DNA from: Lineus longissimus
Taxonomy: Eukaryota > Nemertea > Pilidiophora > Heteronemertea > Lineidae
Length of the DNA stretch: 60,000 nucleotides
Assembly: GCF_910592395.1 (NCBI RefSeq)
Contig: NC_088324.1
Location: 250,001-310,000, forward strand
Reading direction: 5' to 3'
The translations under genes were made by a program, and so were the position numbers. Under the pieces are notes generated by a model. It did not search any database. It had not been told where the DNA came from and worked only from the letters and a program-made list of their open reading frames with translations. Numbering within the stretch: position 1 is the stretch's first letter; each line of letters begins with the position of its first letter. Shown here piece after piece: positions 12,601 through 23,471 of the stretch.

Positions 12601-15600
12601 GGTAACCGGTAAGTCACTCTCATTGGCCAGGTAACTGGTAAGTCACTCTCATTGGCCAGGTAACCGGTAAGTCACTCTCATTGGCCAGGTAACTGATAAG
12701 TCACTCTCATTGGCCAGGTAACTGATAAGTCTCTCTCATTGGCCAGGTAACTGATAAGTCACTCTCATTGGCCAGGTAACTGATAAGTCGCTCTCATTGG
12801 CCAGGTAACCGGTAAGTCACTCTCATTGGCCAGGTAACTGATAAGTCACTCTCATTGGCCAGGTAACTGATAAGTCACTCTCATTGGTCAGGTAACTGAT
12901 AAGTCGCTCTCATTGGCTAGGTAACTGATAAGTCACTCTCATTGGTCAGGTAGCTGGTAAGTCGCTGCCATTGGCCAGGTAGCTGGTAAGTCGCTGTCAT
13001 TGGTCAGGTAGCTGGTAAGTCGCTGTCATTGGCCAGGTAGCTGGTAAGTCGCTGTCATTGGCCAGGTAGCTGGTAAGTCGCTGTCATTGGCCAGGTAGCT
13101 GGTAAGTCGCTGTCATTGGTCAGGTAGCTGGTAAGTCGCTGTCATTGGCCAGGTAGCTGGTAAGTCACTCTCATTGGCCTTTAGCTTGTACGCTTTATAT
13201 TGTACAACTTTCTCAAACTCATCATATTTTTTCCCCAGTCTTCCCTGAAACCTTTCAGCAACCCGACCGCACTTTAAGATCTTCAGATGGTTTGCTTTTT
13301 GACCAGCCAAGGGCAAGGTTGGTGACCTTTGGCGACAGAGCCTTTCTTGCGTCGTTCCCAAGCTGTGGAACCGACTGCCAATCAGCTTGCAGACACTGAC
13401 CAGCACCCCTCTCTTCGCGGGTCACTGAAAAACCTATCTCTTTTCTCGGTATAATGTAAAGTGTCACTGATCACTTCAGTGGATGCTGGCACTATAAACA
13501 CCCTCATTTGGTTGATATGATTGATTGATCTCCGCTGCTCAATCAACGCTACAAGCTCGCATTTCCCTCCTTCGAACTAAGAAATAATCATTGAATGTCT
13601 TACTTTCCAGTTTTGGGACGGCGGCCCATTACAAACGTTACTATAACGACTATGTCGCCCTCTATATTGGCGTGGTGTTGAATGTGACAGCCCAGGAGGA
13701 CCAGAGTCGGCCTATCGTCAGTACGTCACCCAGTAATGGCAAGCTGACGCCTGGAGCTGGTTGGATCGATAAGAATGTTTATGACACTCACCATGGTGAC
13801 GGTAAGCCAGTGTTTACAGTTTCAAAACAGAAGACCCGGTCAGTGTGCAAGGGTTAAAATCAATGTTCAGAATTAACCATGGTAACCGAGCGGTAAAGTT
13901 ATCAATGTGCATGCGTAACATGATGCCAAAACCTGGAAATTTTGTATTTTATTCTGGCAAAGTGATCTTTTGTGATACTTAAGATTTTGATTTTTTTGTG
14001 TGTAATAATACATTTTGTTCAACTGTGGTTTTCTGTGGGACATTACCCAAAATTAGAGTGCCAGTTTCGTGTGAAATCAACAATCCACTCATCATAACTC
14101 ATGACAGATCTTCTCTTCATTTTGGTTCAGTCCACTTCTACACGTACTCTGGGAATCTCTGGGACTGGCGTCGCTTTCCCAAACCCAAGTTCTGCTCGGA
14201 ATACGGCATCCAATCGTACCCGTCATTTGAGGTGTTGAAACAAGTCTCTCAGCCCGAGGATTGGTACTTCAACAGTACGTTTATTGCAGACAGGCAGCAT
14301 CATTGTGGCGGTAGGTCAAATCTGAATATCATGATCCGGTCCATTTTGCATTGCATCATGGTTAGGTACCAGGCGCGCTGGGTTCAGACATCCTATGTTG
14401 ACCCTATTCAACCAGTTGAAGGGTAAGTCCTATATAACGTGTGATAGGCCTATGTAAAAAAGATGCCTTAAAACCGGCTAAATAGCTTCTACAGAGTCAG
14501 TATCTGATAAACTGTCCTGGTAGGTACACATGTTCGATAGTGAAAAGACACGAGCAATATCAGGGGAGGCATGTTGATGTCTTGGTCTCACTTTTGTAAA
14601 TATACGAGGGGGGGGGTTGGATGATATCAAAAAACTACCACGGCAATATTCCTGAAACTTACATGGATGACACCATGGCCAAAGACGTTAATTATGATAA
14701 ACAATGGATTGACTTTGATCTAATTAATTTCAGGCCCTTTGTGGTCAAAATTTATGAGACATTTCATGAGTTATGAAGAATTCTGAAAATCATCAAATAT
14801 TTGAGAATGGTGATTTAGTTTCTTATTCCCTTGCTACAAGAATATCGCACACTTTCTTGCGTTGAACTTCATCTATTTTCTCGAAATTTACATTTTCTGG
14901 TAATTTCAGGTGACAAACAACTTTTTGATATGGTGAAAGCTGTGATGCATCTCCCCAACTCGACTGACCACATCAAACTATTCAGTGATCTTCTCTATGT
15001 CTTCCAGGTAGGTATTATAGGCACTTGTGTCACATTGAACCTCAAGTGACATTTTGTTGACAGAGCATTACATTATGTCTTTGGGTTTTCTAGAACGGAA
15101 CACATTATCACTTGCTGAAAACAACATCAGCTGCTGGCTGGTGTATGCGAATAGGACATTCTGTGATGATGTTAAAGTTCATCTTGCCTTGTCACTTTCA
15201 GATTAATCAAGCAATGTCCATCAAAACAGAGAGCGAAGTCTATAGAAGGATGCAGGGTGTCATGAATGGTCTTGGTGGTTACACGATGGGATCACTCATC
15301 TGGCAGCTCAATGATAACTGGCAGGGGCCTTCTTGGGCGACGTTAGGTAAGTTTCAGTGTTGACAGTCTCGTTTCTCATTCTTTAGGACTTTCTTTAACC
15401 AAATCCTCCACAGACACCCAGGTAAATGCCTTCACTGTTCGTTTGATATTTAAAATTTGTAATTGAATTAGAAAATTTTAAACTGTGTAGATGTACACAG
15501 GATTATGTGGACAGATAAACAAATTCAAATAAACATTTGAGCAAAACTCATCTGCATCTGAACTGGACTACTGAATTGTGTGGAACTGCATTTCTATTCT

Positions 15601-17643
15601 GTTTATTTTTTTCATGTATTTTAAGTTCGACCAGAGCACAGTTGTGATTGTTTTGCGAGCTATTCTCACTCAAAAAACTAGCAAGATTTTGTGCCTCTAT
15701 TCGCTTTTGAAATTTCTCAAATGTCTAATTATCAATTTTCAGAGTACACTGGCAAATGGAAGATGCTGCATTACTATATCAAAGACTTCTACAATAAGAC
15801 TGTGGTCGTCCCGTGGGAGGATGGGGATACATTCAAGGTCAGCTTCGTCCAGGAGGACGTTCAGCTGCCGGCACCAGGGGAATCGGTGGAAATCCTCAAA
15901 AGTAAGACGGGTATCCCTCTTGGATCGTCTTACAGAAGTTCTGGGCAGGACCAGTACTCACAAGAGACGTTTGAATGGCAGCAGTCATCGGCTGAAGAGG
16001 GCAAAGATCTGAAGTGGTCTAGGAGTGCGGTCACAGAGGAGGCGGAGGGTCAGAGTCCAGGGGTGGTCCACATGGGGCAGCAGAAACTACTTGTCGTGGA
16101 GAAGGCTGCCGGTGATAAGGATTCGTCGTGGTATTGCTCAACTGCCAAGCCGTGTGTTCTAGTCCTCACATTCAGGCCGTGGGATCTCACAAAATCTCCA
16201 CTTAGAATTCAAACAATTATCAAACAGGTTTGTAAACAGTTTAAAATTGAGCAGTTTCATGAGAACTAGGCCTGGTGATTATCGTCTCATCTTGATTATC
16301 GTGTTGCATGTATCATACACAGGGCCACAGTGCCTATTGTTTTGTTTGTGGTGCACACATTTTCCCAGGTCTCCCCCAGGGCAGGCTGCTCAGGAAGTTG
16401 GAATGCCTGTCTGGAATACACAGAATTCTCAGTCAGTTGGGGGACTGAAGCTTTAGGGAGAATCAATAATTTCTGGGGTGTCTTATTTTTCAAATGCATT
16501 TTTTCAGTCCACCATCTTACCATCCATGGTTATACTCAATAATAAGTTGGGAAACAATCATTTCTGAAGAGAAGGGATGTTATATTTTCCAACTGCACCT
16601 ATTTTTTCAGTCCACCATCTTACCGTCCATGGTTATATTCAATAATAAGTTGGGAAACAATCATTTCTGAAGAGAAGGGATGTTATATTTTCCAACTGCA
16701 CCTATTTTTTCAGTCCACCATCTTACCGTCCATGGTTATATTTGAAGCGGAGACATCCACGATGTTGGGTCAGTTGAAGAGAGAAGATTACATGATCGAG
16801 ATTACCGTCCAAGACGAGGCCAGCGTGACACTGGCCTCAAACTTTTACTTCCTGACCGTTCCTAAAGCTGCCTGGGGGATGAGAAAGGCTAACATCAAGG
16901 TAGGTCCATTGTGACATCACAATGAAACGTGTGGCCGCTGCAGCCAATCTGGTATCTTGGCAATTTGAGACAAATGCCTCTTTTGACACAAAGACAGTTT
17001 TGATCCTTCCACAACATTTGAACCCACAACCTCCTGATTTAGAGCCTAGTGCTCTAGCCACTATGTCGCTATATCCCTCAATAAGTTATCAGTTCATGGA
17101 TTAGCATTAAGCAACTAGGAATATCATTCCCCTGGATAGAATGCTGGCCATGAGATCCCCTGGACAGGATGCTGGCCATGAGATCCCCTGGACAGGATGC
17201 TGGCCATGAGATCCCCTGGACAGGATGCTGGCCATGAGATCCCCTGGACAGGATGCTGGCCATGAGATCCCCTGGACAGGATGCTGGCCATGAGATCCCC
17301 TGGACAGGATGCTGGCCATGAGATCCCCTGGACAGGATGCTGGCCATGAGATACTCTTCATTGCCAGACTGTACATCATTGTGATTTTTTTCTTCTTCAG
17401 GTTAAAAGCGTCACAGCTCGGGACAAGAACTTCGTGATCACACTCTCCAGTGACCAGCCGGCGTTGTTCGTCTTTGTGGAGGCGTGGGGGATCAAGGGAC
17501 GATTCTCTCAAAATGGCTTCCATATGATGTCTGGACCAAGCAAGGCTCTAACGCTGGTCTTCTATCCATGGGAGGTGACGACCGTCAGGGCATTACAGGA
17601 TTCACTCAGGATCACATCTCTTATGGACGTTTATCAGTTTTGA
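6619..17643 (+). CDS. MANBA: Lysosomal beta-mannosidase, 17 exons, complete
   Basis: Glycoside hydrolase family 2 exo-enzyme that removes beta-linked mannose from the end of N-glycan fragments in the lysosome. Exons: 6619-6733, 7329-7481, 7640-7788, 8065-8264, 8839-8906, 9317-9492, 9952-10111, 10609-10775, 11701-11838, 12268-12347, 13611-13801, 14131-14310, 14910-15007, 15202-15346, 15743-16227, 16714-16899, 17401-17643. All junctions are AG/GT and all phases join, giving 977 codons plus TGA. The start has a strong context (GAAAATGG), and residues 9-23 form a signal-peptide core. The acid/base Glu is E460 in WSGNNE; the nucleophile is E556 in SEYG. Conserved blocks include [28 protein letters not shown] and [13 protein letters not shown]. 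The human enzyme is about 880 residues; the excess is mainly a hydrophilic insert at about 705-775 in exon 15. No frameshift or stop was found. Confidence 0.95.
10728..11420. repeat. 70-bp minisatellite spanning the exon 8 splice donor of MANBA
   Basis: Ten copies of a 70-bp unit. The first copy is the end of coding exon 8 (codons for [16 protein letters not shown]), its donor GGGG/GTAGGT and the first intron bases. Each later copy therefore repeats about 45 bp of exon plus a complete donor. Copies differ at a few sites (GGGGAG, GGGGCG, GGGACG, one GCTGTTGATG). Reading past the first donor meets TGA in GTAGGTTGA, so only the first donor preserves the frame. Confidence 0.95.
12341..13175. repeat. 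29-bp minisatellite starting at the exon 10 splice donor of MANBA
   Basis: About 28 copies of a 29-bp unit whose core is GTAACCGGTAAGTCACTCTC. The first copy includes the last codons of exon 10 and its donor (AACCG/GTAAGT). Most later copies keep a perfect GTAAGT, giving a ladder of consensus donors. Sequence classes are ordered along the array: AACCGG at the start, AACTGA in the middle, TAGCTGG with GCTGTC at the end, as expected for growth by local duplication. Confidence 0.95.
13240..13535 (+). mobile_element. CR1/L2-like LINE 3' fragment in MANBA intron 10
   Basis: Plus-strand frames give [24 protein letters not shown], then [20 protein letters not shown] in a shifted frame and a broken FK/LK tail. 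This is the standard LINE reverse-transcriptase C-terminus with at least two frameshifts. It ends in TGATTGATTGA at about 13518-13529. Its family appears related to, but distinct from, the LINE at 1-680. Dead copy. Confidence 0.75.
16505..16735. repeat. 103-bp tandem repeat spanning the exon 16 splice acceptor of MANBA
   Basis: The acceptor plus exon start (TTTTTTCAG/TCCACCATCTT) occurs at 16508, 16611 and 16714, exactly 103 bp apart. Only the third copy leads into the full exon 16. Using either upstream acceptor reads into TGA after 19 codons (AACAATCATTTCTGA), so the last acceptor must be the coding one. Confidence 0.93.
16950..17085 (-). mobile_element. tRNA-derived SINE in MANBA intron 16
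   Basis: On the minus strand the sequence contains a tRNA-like A box (GTGGCTAGAGCACTAGG) and, about 30 bases on, a B box (GGTTCAAATG) in the right spacing for an internal RNA polymerase III promoter. No acceptor-stem pairing is obvious, so this is a tRNA-related SINE head rather than a tRNA gene. The 3' limit is uncertain. Confidence 0.6.
17128..17352. repeat. 28-bp minisatellite in MANBA intron 16
   Basis: About eight nearly identical copies of a 28-bp unit with core CCATGAGATCCCCTGGACAG. The array ends 48 bp before exon 17. Both reading frames on the minus strand are open only because the unit lacks stops; no coding role is supported. Confidence 0.95.
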
Positions 17644-17835
17644 TTATGGAACATAAACTTGTTTTAATAGCTCTAATATAATCTAAAATAACCCGTATTA
17701 CAATCATGTCTTAACATTTAACTGAAATCTGAATATGTGTTAGATTTATAACTTAATAAGAAAAATTTCAAATCTACGGCTAGCATGATATCTGAATGTC
17801 AATCAGACATTTTGTTTGCCCAACACAACTTACAG

Positions 17836-18219
17836 GTAATCAGATTGTATCACTTGGCACATATCTTACATTACCAGGTATGTGTTTAACCATTCCAGTT
17901 AATCAGATTGTATCACTTGGCGCATATCTTACATTACCAGGTATGTGTTTAACCATTCCAGTTAATCAGATTGTATCACTTGGCGCATATCTTACATTAC
18001 CAGGTATGTGTTTAACCATTCCAGTTGATCAGATTGTATCACTTGGCACATATCTTACATTACCAGGTATGTGTTTAACCATTCCAGTTGATCAGATTGT
18101 ATCACTTGACACATATCTTACATTACCAGGTATGTGTTTAACCATTCCAGTTGATCAGATTGTATCACTTGGCACATATCTTACATTACCAGGTATGTGT
18201 TTAACCATTCCAGTTGATC
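17836..18219. repeat. 63-bp tandem repeat carrying paired splice-like signals downstream of MANBA
   Basis: Six copies of a 63-bp unit (CAGATTGTATCACTTGGCAC at 17841, 17904, 17967 and so on). Each unit contains an acceptor-like CATTCCAG and, about 42 bases later, a donor-like TTACCAG/GTATGT. The period is a multiple of three, so one plus-strand frame stays open through the array; I regard that as a by-product. The array starts about 200 bp after the MANBA stop codon and could lie in the 3' UTR. Confidence 0.9.
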
Positions 18220-18376
18220 AGAAGACTGACATGCACAAGAGTTATTCTGTTTTTGGGAGTCAATATGGTCTAGTGTATCACACTTGGCTAGCTGTCAAGA
18301 GGTCTCCGGTTCAAAGCTTACAGTTGGCATAAGATGCTAAGCAGTTGTCATAGTCTAACTTCCCATCCTCCACCCA

Positions 18377-18575
18377 GGACCCGGTTGTTCAAAGTTCTGT
18401 TATCTGGTTTGGCAGCCGCTAAACCACTGTTATCTTAGCAGGCCGCCAAATTCGCGTTAAGGTTAGCGGCCGCTATACAACTGCTAAGTAAGCGGTACCT
18501 CAAGGGTTTTGTCTTTGGCTGCTGCCAAGTGAAGCAGCGGTCGCTAAACTAACCAGGCTTTGAACAACCGGACCC
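18377..18575. mobile_element. MITE with CCGGTTGTTCAAAG inverted ends
   Basis: About 200 bp bounded by CCCGGTTGTTCAAAG on the left and CTTTGAACAACCGG on the right, with internal complementary blocks (GGTTAGCGGCCGCT, AGCGGTCGCTAAAC). This is the layout of a non-autonomous DNA transposon. Nothing is encoded. Target duplication is unclear. Confidence 0.75.
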
Positions 18576-18989
18576 AGGTGTATAAATGGGGACCAGTCAG
18601 AAATGCTCAGGTTGTAGTGCTGATTATCGACAATCTTTTTTCAATGTTGTTTTCTTTAAAAGACCGAGTGTCACTTGCTGGTCTTGTGCACTCACCCTTA
18701 ATATTACAGAAGAATATCATATATTTGTAGTTTGTGATAATTTTTCACATGTTTTGGTAATAAAATCAATGTGGTTTTTCAGCAAGATTCATTAGATTTA
18801 GGGGTTTTTTTGGCGGGTATCTCCTTATCTTCATTAACTGGCTTAAGGATTCACTGTGGCAAGACCATGTGCTGAGAGTGAAGGCTACTGGAAACACTGA
18901 TACTTCTCTTGGTGAAATCATCGACAAGAAGGGCTGTCCAGAGTCAACCAGTTGGGGCCTGGCCATGTAAAAGGCACCAATCATTGAAG

Positions 18990-20725
18990 CTGGGTCAACA
19001 ATGACAGAATCTGGTCATCTAAGGGACACCACTCCTCACAACCTGTCCACTGTCAATAGTGACAGGACCTGGTCATCTAAGGGGACACCAATTATCACAA
19101 CCTGTCCAGGGTCAACAGTGACAGGACTTGGTCATCTAAGGGGACACCAATTATCACAACCTGTCCAGGGTCAACAGTGACAGGACTTGGTCATCTAAGG
19201 GGACACCAATTATCACAACCTGTCCAGGGTCAACAGTGACAGGACCTGGTCATCTAAGGGGACACCACTCATCACAACCTGTCCACTGTCAACAGTGACA
19301 GGACCTGGCCATCTAAGGGGACACCAATTATCACAACCTGTCCACTGTCAACAGTGACAGGACCTGGCCATCTAAGGGGACACCACTCATCACAACCTGT
19401 CCAGGGTCAACAGTGACAGGACCTGGACATCTAAGGGGACACTAATTATCACAACCTGTCCAGGGTCAACAATGACAGAATCTGGTCATCTGAGGGACAC
19501 CACTCATCACAACCTGTCCACTGTCAATAGTGACAGGACCTGGTCATCTAAGGGGACACCAATTATCAAAACCTGTCCAGGATCAACAGTGACAGGACCT
19601 GGTCATCTGAGGGACACCACTCATCACAACCTGTCCACTGTCAATAGTGACAGGACCTGGTCATCTAAGGGGACACCAATTATCACAACCTGTCCAGGGT
19701 CAACAGTGACAGGACCTGGCCATCTAAGGGGACACCAATTATCACAACCTGTCCAGGGTCAACAGTGACAGGACCTGGACATCTAAGGGGACACCAATTA
19801 TCACAACCTCTCCAGGGTCAACAGTGACAGAATCTGGTCATCTGAGGGGACACCAATCATCACAACCTGTCCAGGGTGAACAGTGACAGAATCTGGTCAT
19901 CTGAGGGGACACCAATCATCACAACCTCTCCAGGGTGAACAGTGACAGAATCTGGTCATCTGAGGGGACACCAATCATCACAACCTCTCCAGGGTGAACA
20001 GTGACAGAATCTGGTCATCTGAGGGGACACCAATCATCACAACCTGTCCACTGTCAACAGTGACAGGACCTGGCCATCTAAGGGGACACCAATCATCACA
20101 ACCTGTCCACTGTCAACAGTGACAGGACCTGGACATCTAAGGGGACACCAATCATCACAACCTGTCCACTGTCAACAGTGACAGGACCTGGTCATCTAAG
20201 GGGACACCAATCATCACAACCTGTCCAGGGTCAACAGTGACAGGACCTGGACATCTAAGGGGACACCAATCATCACAACCTGTCCACTGTCAACAGTGAC
20301 AGGACCTGGCCATCTAAGGGGACACCAATTATCACAACCTGTCCAGGGTCAACAGTGACAGGACCTGGCCATCTAAGGGGACACCAATTATCACAACCTG
20401 TCCAGGGTCAACAGTGACAGGACCTGGCCATCTAAGGGGACACCAATCATCACAACCTGTCCACTGTCAACAGTGACAGGACCTGGCCATCTAAGGGGAC
20501 ACCAATTATCACAACCTGTCCACTGTCAACAGTGACAGAATCTGGTCATCTGAGGGGACACCAATTATCACAACCTGTCCACTGTCAACAGTGACAGGAC
20601 CTGGCCATCTAAGGGGACACCAATTATCACAACCTGCATGACCGTGGTCAACAGTGACAGGACTTGGTTATCTAAGGGGACACCAATTGTCACAACCTGT
20701 CCAGGGACAGGGTCAATAATGACAG
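18990..20725. repeat. 59-bp minisatellite
   Basis: About 29 copies of a 59-bp unit (core ACAACCTGTCCAGGGTCAAC, then GTGACAGGACCTGGTCATCT, then AAGGGGACACCAATTATC). Variants alternate AGGGTCAAC with ACTGTCAAC. The array is interrupted at 20725 by the tyrosine-recombinase element; a decayed unit resumes at 24080 (GACCTGCTATTCGGGAGGGA). Long open frames here come from a stop-poor unit. Confidence 0.95.
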
Positions 20726-21549
20726 CACCCCACGTGACTTCATCGACGAGTGTGCGAAATCCTTTTGTTCGGCCTCATTCAGCCTTTTGTCGCCTCCTTG
20801 GTCGGTCGACTGGCTTCCCCTCCTGTCGCTTTTTGCTTTTCTCCGATTTTCGACCACAGTATTTTGTGTCTTTCCTCTCAGGCTTGCCTGAATCTCACAC
20901 GGCTCTTTATCTATCTTTCTTCGGGTCACCCTAGGGAGCTTCTTCGCTCGGCTAGGGGGGACGGCATCGTAGCAGACCATTGGGGGGCGTGCTCGAGCCA
21001 GAGATATGAGATATATATATGTAACTGTCGCCTTGGGAGTCTTGCGTAGGCTCGCCAGTGAGCACAGTGGAGATAAATCGGGCGTTGCAGTTCCTCTCTG
21101 AACGCGCCGATAGGCGACTATATAGGGGAAGTCACGCTCGACTATTTTTTAGTCTGATTCGAACTCTAAAATTTTCTACAAATTTACATCGCCAAAGCCA
21201 GACAGTGCACACATATATATTGGGCAAGCTTACGTCAGAGTCACCCTACGAGCTGTCAGTTCGCCCTTGCGTAATTTTAGAATTTTCGGGCGATTCTTAG
21301 CCATGCGGGCAAGAGCAAAATTTCTAAGCCGGCATTTGTGTCACTTGTTTCGTAAGTACAAAGCCTAGAGTTCCTAAACCCATGTCAGATAACAAGGAAT
21401 AGCGCCCTTGTTTAGCTCTTTACTTCCACCCGGGGTAACTTCCCTAGTGATCTTTTTCACGTGGGTGGGGGGTTGAGAGCTTTCTGTCCTTCCTAAATGT
21501 AATCTCTATTTGTTTTGCAGAATCAACGCTTTAGAGCGTATAACGTGCC

Positions 21550-22048
21550 AACATGGGAACCAAAACGCCATTTGATCCGGTGTCAGCTTCGCGCTCTGCA
21601 AGGTTCTCGCCAAGCTGGGTAAACCTCAAGGGACAGAAAGCCCAACTCCCCCGGCGCCCAATTTTACCCAAAATTTGAGGACGTTTTTTCCCGGCGGCTA
21701 AGCTTTGATGTAAATAGTATTGCGTTAAGAGACCCAGATAATTTCGTTGCCGGCCAGTTGCACGAGCATGCCAGTTCTTTGGATGAAATGCTTCCCCCTG
21801 ACGACCCTATGTCGCAACAGTACAGCCAACTGGCTGCAAAATGGAGTGGACATATAGAGCCATTTTTTAATCATTTCAAGGGAAATTTTAAAGGGCAAGC
21901 ATTTGACTCTCAGCGCCCGCCTTCTGAGTCGATCCAAAATTCGCCCTCCTGTGCTAAATTTGCAAGCTTTATTGCATCAGAGTTGGAACAAAGAATAAAG
22001 CCATCTTTAGAGGATGCGGTAGAGGTACTTCCTATTGTGACATGCTAG
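21550..22048 (+). pseudogene. Gag/RT-leading ORF remnant of the tyrosine-recombinase element
   Basis: From an ATG at 21553 the frame is broken by stops. From 21758 it is open for 96 codons (MHEHASSLDEMLPPDDPMSQ at the start, CAKFASFIASELEQRIKPS near the end). The latter resembles the segment just before the RT domain in DIRS/Ngaro polyproteins, which I infer from memory of family style. It stops at TAG (22046-22048) and recombinase sequence follows within about 20 bp, so the RT and RNase H domains appear to have been deleted at about 22045. Confidence 0.45.
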
Positions 22049-22063
22049 GCGCGGGAAACCCGG

Positions 22064-22986
22064 CGGCATCTCCGCTCGTTAAATCGTACATAAAACATAT
22101 AGCAGGGGAGCAAATAAGAGCTCAGGTTGTTCCCACTCAGGCCAAGCCCATGTTTCTCTCAAAAAATTATCAAAATTGCCCCCTATATTGATGATCAAAT
22201 AACTCGTAGTAACCTGTCGCCAAGGCAACGTTTCGCTCTACATAGAGATCAAGCTTATTTCAAACTTCAATTCTTTGCGGGAGATCGTGCCAGTGATTTA
22301 GGCAGAGTCGCAAGCCAACTTGGACAACTCGGGTGTGGCGATATCGCACTCCTTCACAAAAGCGATTAGGGGGGCTACCGGCGTTTGCAACACTTTCACG
22401 GTTACACGCTGTTCCAATGTTGCTACCTGCCCGATTGCGGGTCTTGACCGTTATGTAAGCTGGGCTCGTTCATGGGCGGTGGATCTCTCGTTAGGTTATC
22501 TCTTTAGAGTGGTATCGGAAAATGGTACCGTCTTAAATAAACCCGTATCATACACTACTATGTATCATCGCCTGGTCCATTGCCTACGTACCCTCGGCAT
22601 ATACCAGGGTGAGACCCCTCACAGCATAAGAGTGGGTTGCTCTATCACCCTAGCACTTTAATGATGCGCAGCAACCTCTACACCCTCGTGAAAGTAACGC
22701 CACCGACACGATCGCCACCGACACGATGAGGCACGTGGGTGGGTCGACAAGAAAATCTTATGCTTATTACACTAGGGAAGGCTAGTTGAAGCGAGCTAAC
22801 GCCGTTGCCCGTAGTTTGGCTAGCTCCTCAAGTGCACTACTCAGGCTGGAAAGAGAGTTCGAGCAGTATGCATCCTTTAATGCCTTGCCGCCAGCGCTAT
22901 ATAATTTTCACGCAAATCTGATTCAGCACAAAATACGATTAGATTGTAAGCGCTCATTCAATTACATTAGTTCATTAATTCAATGA
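22064..22986 (+). pseudogene. Tyrosine recombinase of DIRS/Ngaro type, frameshifted
   Basis: The N-terminal core-binding part reads SPLVKSYIKHIAGEQIRAQ, then shifts frame at the A run near 22151. RDQAYFKLQFFAGDRASDLG follows and holds the catalytic box I Arg. A second shift near 22325 leads to a block ending in GETPHSIRVGCSITLAL, with the HxxR box II. After a stop, the last piece is in a third frame (RHVGGSTRKSYAYYTREG, with the His and candidate nucleophile Tyr), followed by a TAG and a 66-codon tail. At least three frame changes and two stops make this copy inactive. Catalytic residues R, HxxR, H and Y are all still visible. Confidence 0.85.
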
Positions 22987-23333
22987 TATGCATGCATACA
23001 TGTTCACAACGAGGACTTCTATATCACGGTAATCGCAGGCCCCTAAACCAAAACTCTTCATCAAGTTCTAGCTTCTATCATCATTCTCACTAAAGTGATT
23101 TCGGTAATAATACGTTTTGCGTTTGCATCATGTTAACTCCCGTTTCTGTAGCCGTATGTCACGTATATACATGTACTCTTGGTTCAAAGGAATAAAAGTA
23201 TCTCTGTATAAGATATATCCGCCTTGTATAATTTTCTTTCACGCGTTGGAGAAGTTGTAGGAGTTTTGGGACCGGTGGGAGTGTTGGAATATGAATAAGC
23301 GAGATTTTGCCTGGCGCATTCGAAATTGAAGGA

Positions 23334-23471
23334 ATGTCGTGCTCAGTTCCTCCCAATACTCTTCCTCATGAGCACACGATTGGATGGAGTCACGTGGGGT
23401 GCTATCACACCCCACGTGACTTCATCGACGAGTGTGCGAAATCCTTTTGTTCGGCCTCATTCAGCCTTTTG
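23334..23471. repeat. B1-A2 junction of the tyrosine-recombinase element
   Basis: The right-end repeat (B1, 74 bp) is followed with no gap by the left-end repeat (A2, 64 bp). The join GGGGTGCTATCACACCCC is palindromic within GTCACGTGGGG and CCCCACGTGAC. This reproduces the junction expected of the element's circular DNA intermediate, and corresponds to the internal complementary region of DIRS elements. Confidence 0.85.

Noticed and set aside
16950-17085. Functional tRNA gene
   Set aside because: A and B boxes are present but no acceptor-stem pairing or anticodon arm could be drawn; SINE preferred.
17796-18332. 178-codon ORF with repeated IVSLGTYLTLPGMCLTIPV
   Set aside because: The period of 63 is a multiple of three, so the frame stays open by chance; no start context, and it lies after the MANBA stop.
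18990-20725. CRISPR-like look of regularly spaced repeats
   Set aside because: Units are contiguous 59-bp tandem copies without unique spacers, in animal DNA; a minisatellite.
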